64,000 nt of DNA from DASWJZ01 sp963805325 (GTDB taxonomy: Bacteria > Pseudomonadota > Alphaproteobacteria > Rhizobiales > Afifellaceae): positions 124,001 to 188,000 of the forward strand of contig CAWDTS010000022.1 in the NCBI GenBank assembly GCA_963805325.1. The letters are read 5' to 3'. A program made the position numbers and the translations under genes. Under the pieces are notes generated by a model, which ran no database searches, was not told the DNA's origin, and saw only the letters and a program-made list of their open reading frames with translations. Below are positions 63,328-64,000 of this stretch, piece after piece (positions within the stretch are counted from its first letter, which is position 1; each line of letters opens with the position of its first letter).

Positions 63328-63520
63328 CTGTGCTCCTCAGCGAACTCCGCGCGGGAATGCGCTTTAGCGGGCACGAATCGCCCCTATTTCCGCCGCAAGG
63401 TGAAGATGATCGTAACGAAGGTAAATAGATGGTTAACCCGCCGACCCCATTTCCGAAAAATTAACCACAACTCTTTATATTTATGACCATCCTGGCCTCG
63501 GCGGAACGGGCCGGGCACCG
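63328..63520. promoter_or_regulatory. AT-rich upstream region of podJ-like gene with TTAA pairs
   Basis: No gene here. On the minus strand it should hold the podJ-like promoter. GGTTAACCC near 63432-63440 and a second TTAACC at 63461-63466 are possible half-sites for a TTAA-binding regulator such as CtrA; the spacing (25 bp between them) does not fit a single CtrA box, so this is weak. Confidence 0.35.
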
Positions 63521-63549
63521 TTGACAGTTACGTTAACGTAAGGTAGCGC
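63521..63549 (+). promoter_or_regulatory. Promoter with palindromic operator for the MerR gene
   Basis: TTGACA at 63521-63526 is a good -35 element. The perfect palindrome TTACGTTAACGTAA (63528-63541) follows at once, lying where MerR-family proteins bind, between -35 and a -10-like TAGCGC (63544-63549, weak). The ATG of the regulator is about 70 bp on. This suits autoregulation. Confidence 0.55.
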
Positions 63550-63617
63550 CGAACAGGTCCCGCAACCAGAGGGGCACGCTTTGGTATCGGCGCCAACGAG
63601 AGAGCCGGCGGACGCGA

Positions 63618-64000
63618 ATGCAGACCACCTTCACCATCGGAGAGCTCGCAAGCGAGTTCGGCATCACGCTCAGAACCCTGCGCTTCTATGAAGACAAGGG
63701 CCTCATAAAGCCGCATCGCCAGGGGCTTAACCGCATCTATAGTCGGCGGGACAAGGCTCGTATCCGGCTCATCCTGGTTGGCAAGGAGGTCGGCTTCTCG
63801 CTCGGCGAGATCAAGGAAATGCTCGATTCCTACGACCTGAAGGACGCCCGGCCATCGCAGCTCAGGGTGGCACTTTCGCGCTTCGGCAAGCAGATTGCGA
63901 TCCTGCGGCGCAGGAAAGGCGACATCGAGGCGGCGATTCAGGCGCTGCGACACACGATGGCCGTCGTCGAGAGCATGCTGCACGATCGCGAGACGCGTGA
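63618..64000 (+). CDS. MerR family transcriptional regulator (LiuR-like), 3' end outside window
   Basis: At least 127 residues, still open at the window end. The MerR winged-helix DNA-binding domain TFTIGELASEFGITLRTLRFYEDKGLIKPHR and NRIYSRRDKARIRLIL match LiuR-type regulators of branched-chain amino-acid/isovalerate breakdown in Proteobacteria. The effector domain is a long helix (FGKQIAILRRRKGDIEAAIQ). No liu genes are in the window. Its likely operator is upstream. Confidence 0.85.
   Translation, partial: MQTTFTIGELASEFGITLRTLRFYEDKGLIKPHRQGLNRIYSRRDKARIRLILVGKEVGFSLGEIKEMLDSYDLKDARPSQLRVALSRFGKQIAILRRRKGDIEAAIQALRHTMAVVESMLHDRETR

Noticed and set aside
63432..63466. CtrA box upstream of the podJ-like gene
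   Set aside because: The two TTAACC elements are 25 bp apart and do not form TTAA-N7-TTAA; kept only as a weak note.

Overview
The window is a GC-rich (roughly two-thirds G+C by eye) chromosomal segment of an alphaproteobacterium, most likely a member of the Hyphomicrobiales (Rhizobiales). The evidence is 5-aminolevulinate synthase (C4 haem pathway), glnD-murJ with trpS and a Usp gene close by, a PodJ-type polarity protein, a DUF1127 protein, a LiuR-like MerR regulator, and dispersed palindromic repeats of kinds common in that order (GCATGATCCC... and CCTCAGGATGAGG...). There is no rRNA, CRISPR array or phage. One tRNA, tRNA-Thr(GGT), is present.

Layout. 1-4.9 kb: iron-type ABC transporter (partial permease plus binding protein), a metallo-beta-lactamase-fold hydrolase, a DUF433 antitoxin with a truncated DUF5615 toxin, and a methyltransferase. 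5-14.7 kb: glnD, a membrane protein, murJ, a thiamine-diphosphate enzyme, an AEC carrier, trpS and a Usp protein. 15-20 kb: pheT, pheS, rplT and rpmI on the minus strand with a DUF1127 gene between pheT and pheS, then tRNA-Thr. 20-29 kb: Gfo/Idh oxidoreductase, ketopantoate-reductase-like protein, two small proteins, mtnA, a CNNM/CorC protein, a TadG-like protein and hemA. 29-38.5 kb: methyltransferase, AbrB, aminotransferase, mscL, an SSS symporter, pyrD, a truncated globin and a MATE exporter. 38.6-55.3 kb: all four parts of a ligase-associated DNA repair set (ATP-dependent ligase, beta-CASP-like exonuclease, Lhr-type DEXH helicase, PdeM phosphoesterase), split into two halves. Between the halves lie repeats, an ATPase-PIN pair broken by an IS3-family element, an SDR, small proteins with rpsU and a cold-shock gene, a LysE exporter, glutathione-dependent formaldehyde dehydrogenase and a PilZ protein. 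55.3-64 kb: a patatin-like phospholipase, a TIGR02186-TauE pair, a 1,700-residue PodJ-like protein, and a partial MerR regulator with a clear operator.

The most interesting locus is 42.4-45.5 kb. An AAA ATPase (DUF3696 type) was once followed, with a 4-bp ATGA overlap, by a PIN-domain nuclease gene. An IS3-family element now sits inside the 3' end of the ATPase gene, and the missing C-terminal codons can still be read on its far side. I infer a two-gene ATPase-nuclease module, possibly defence or toxin-like.

Sequence quality matters when using this window. At least ten single-base frame breaks occur in otherwise intact genes (four in pheT alone). All have the same sign (+1), and several lie in homopolymers. 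Removing one base at each restores normal-length proteins, so these genes are annotated as full CDSs with likely assembly insertions rather than as true pseudogenes.
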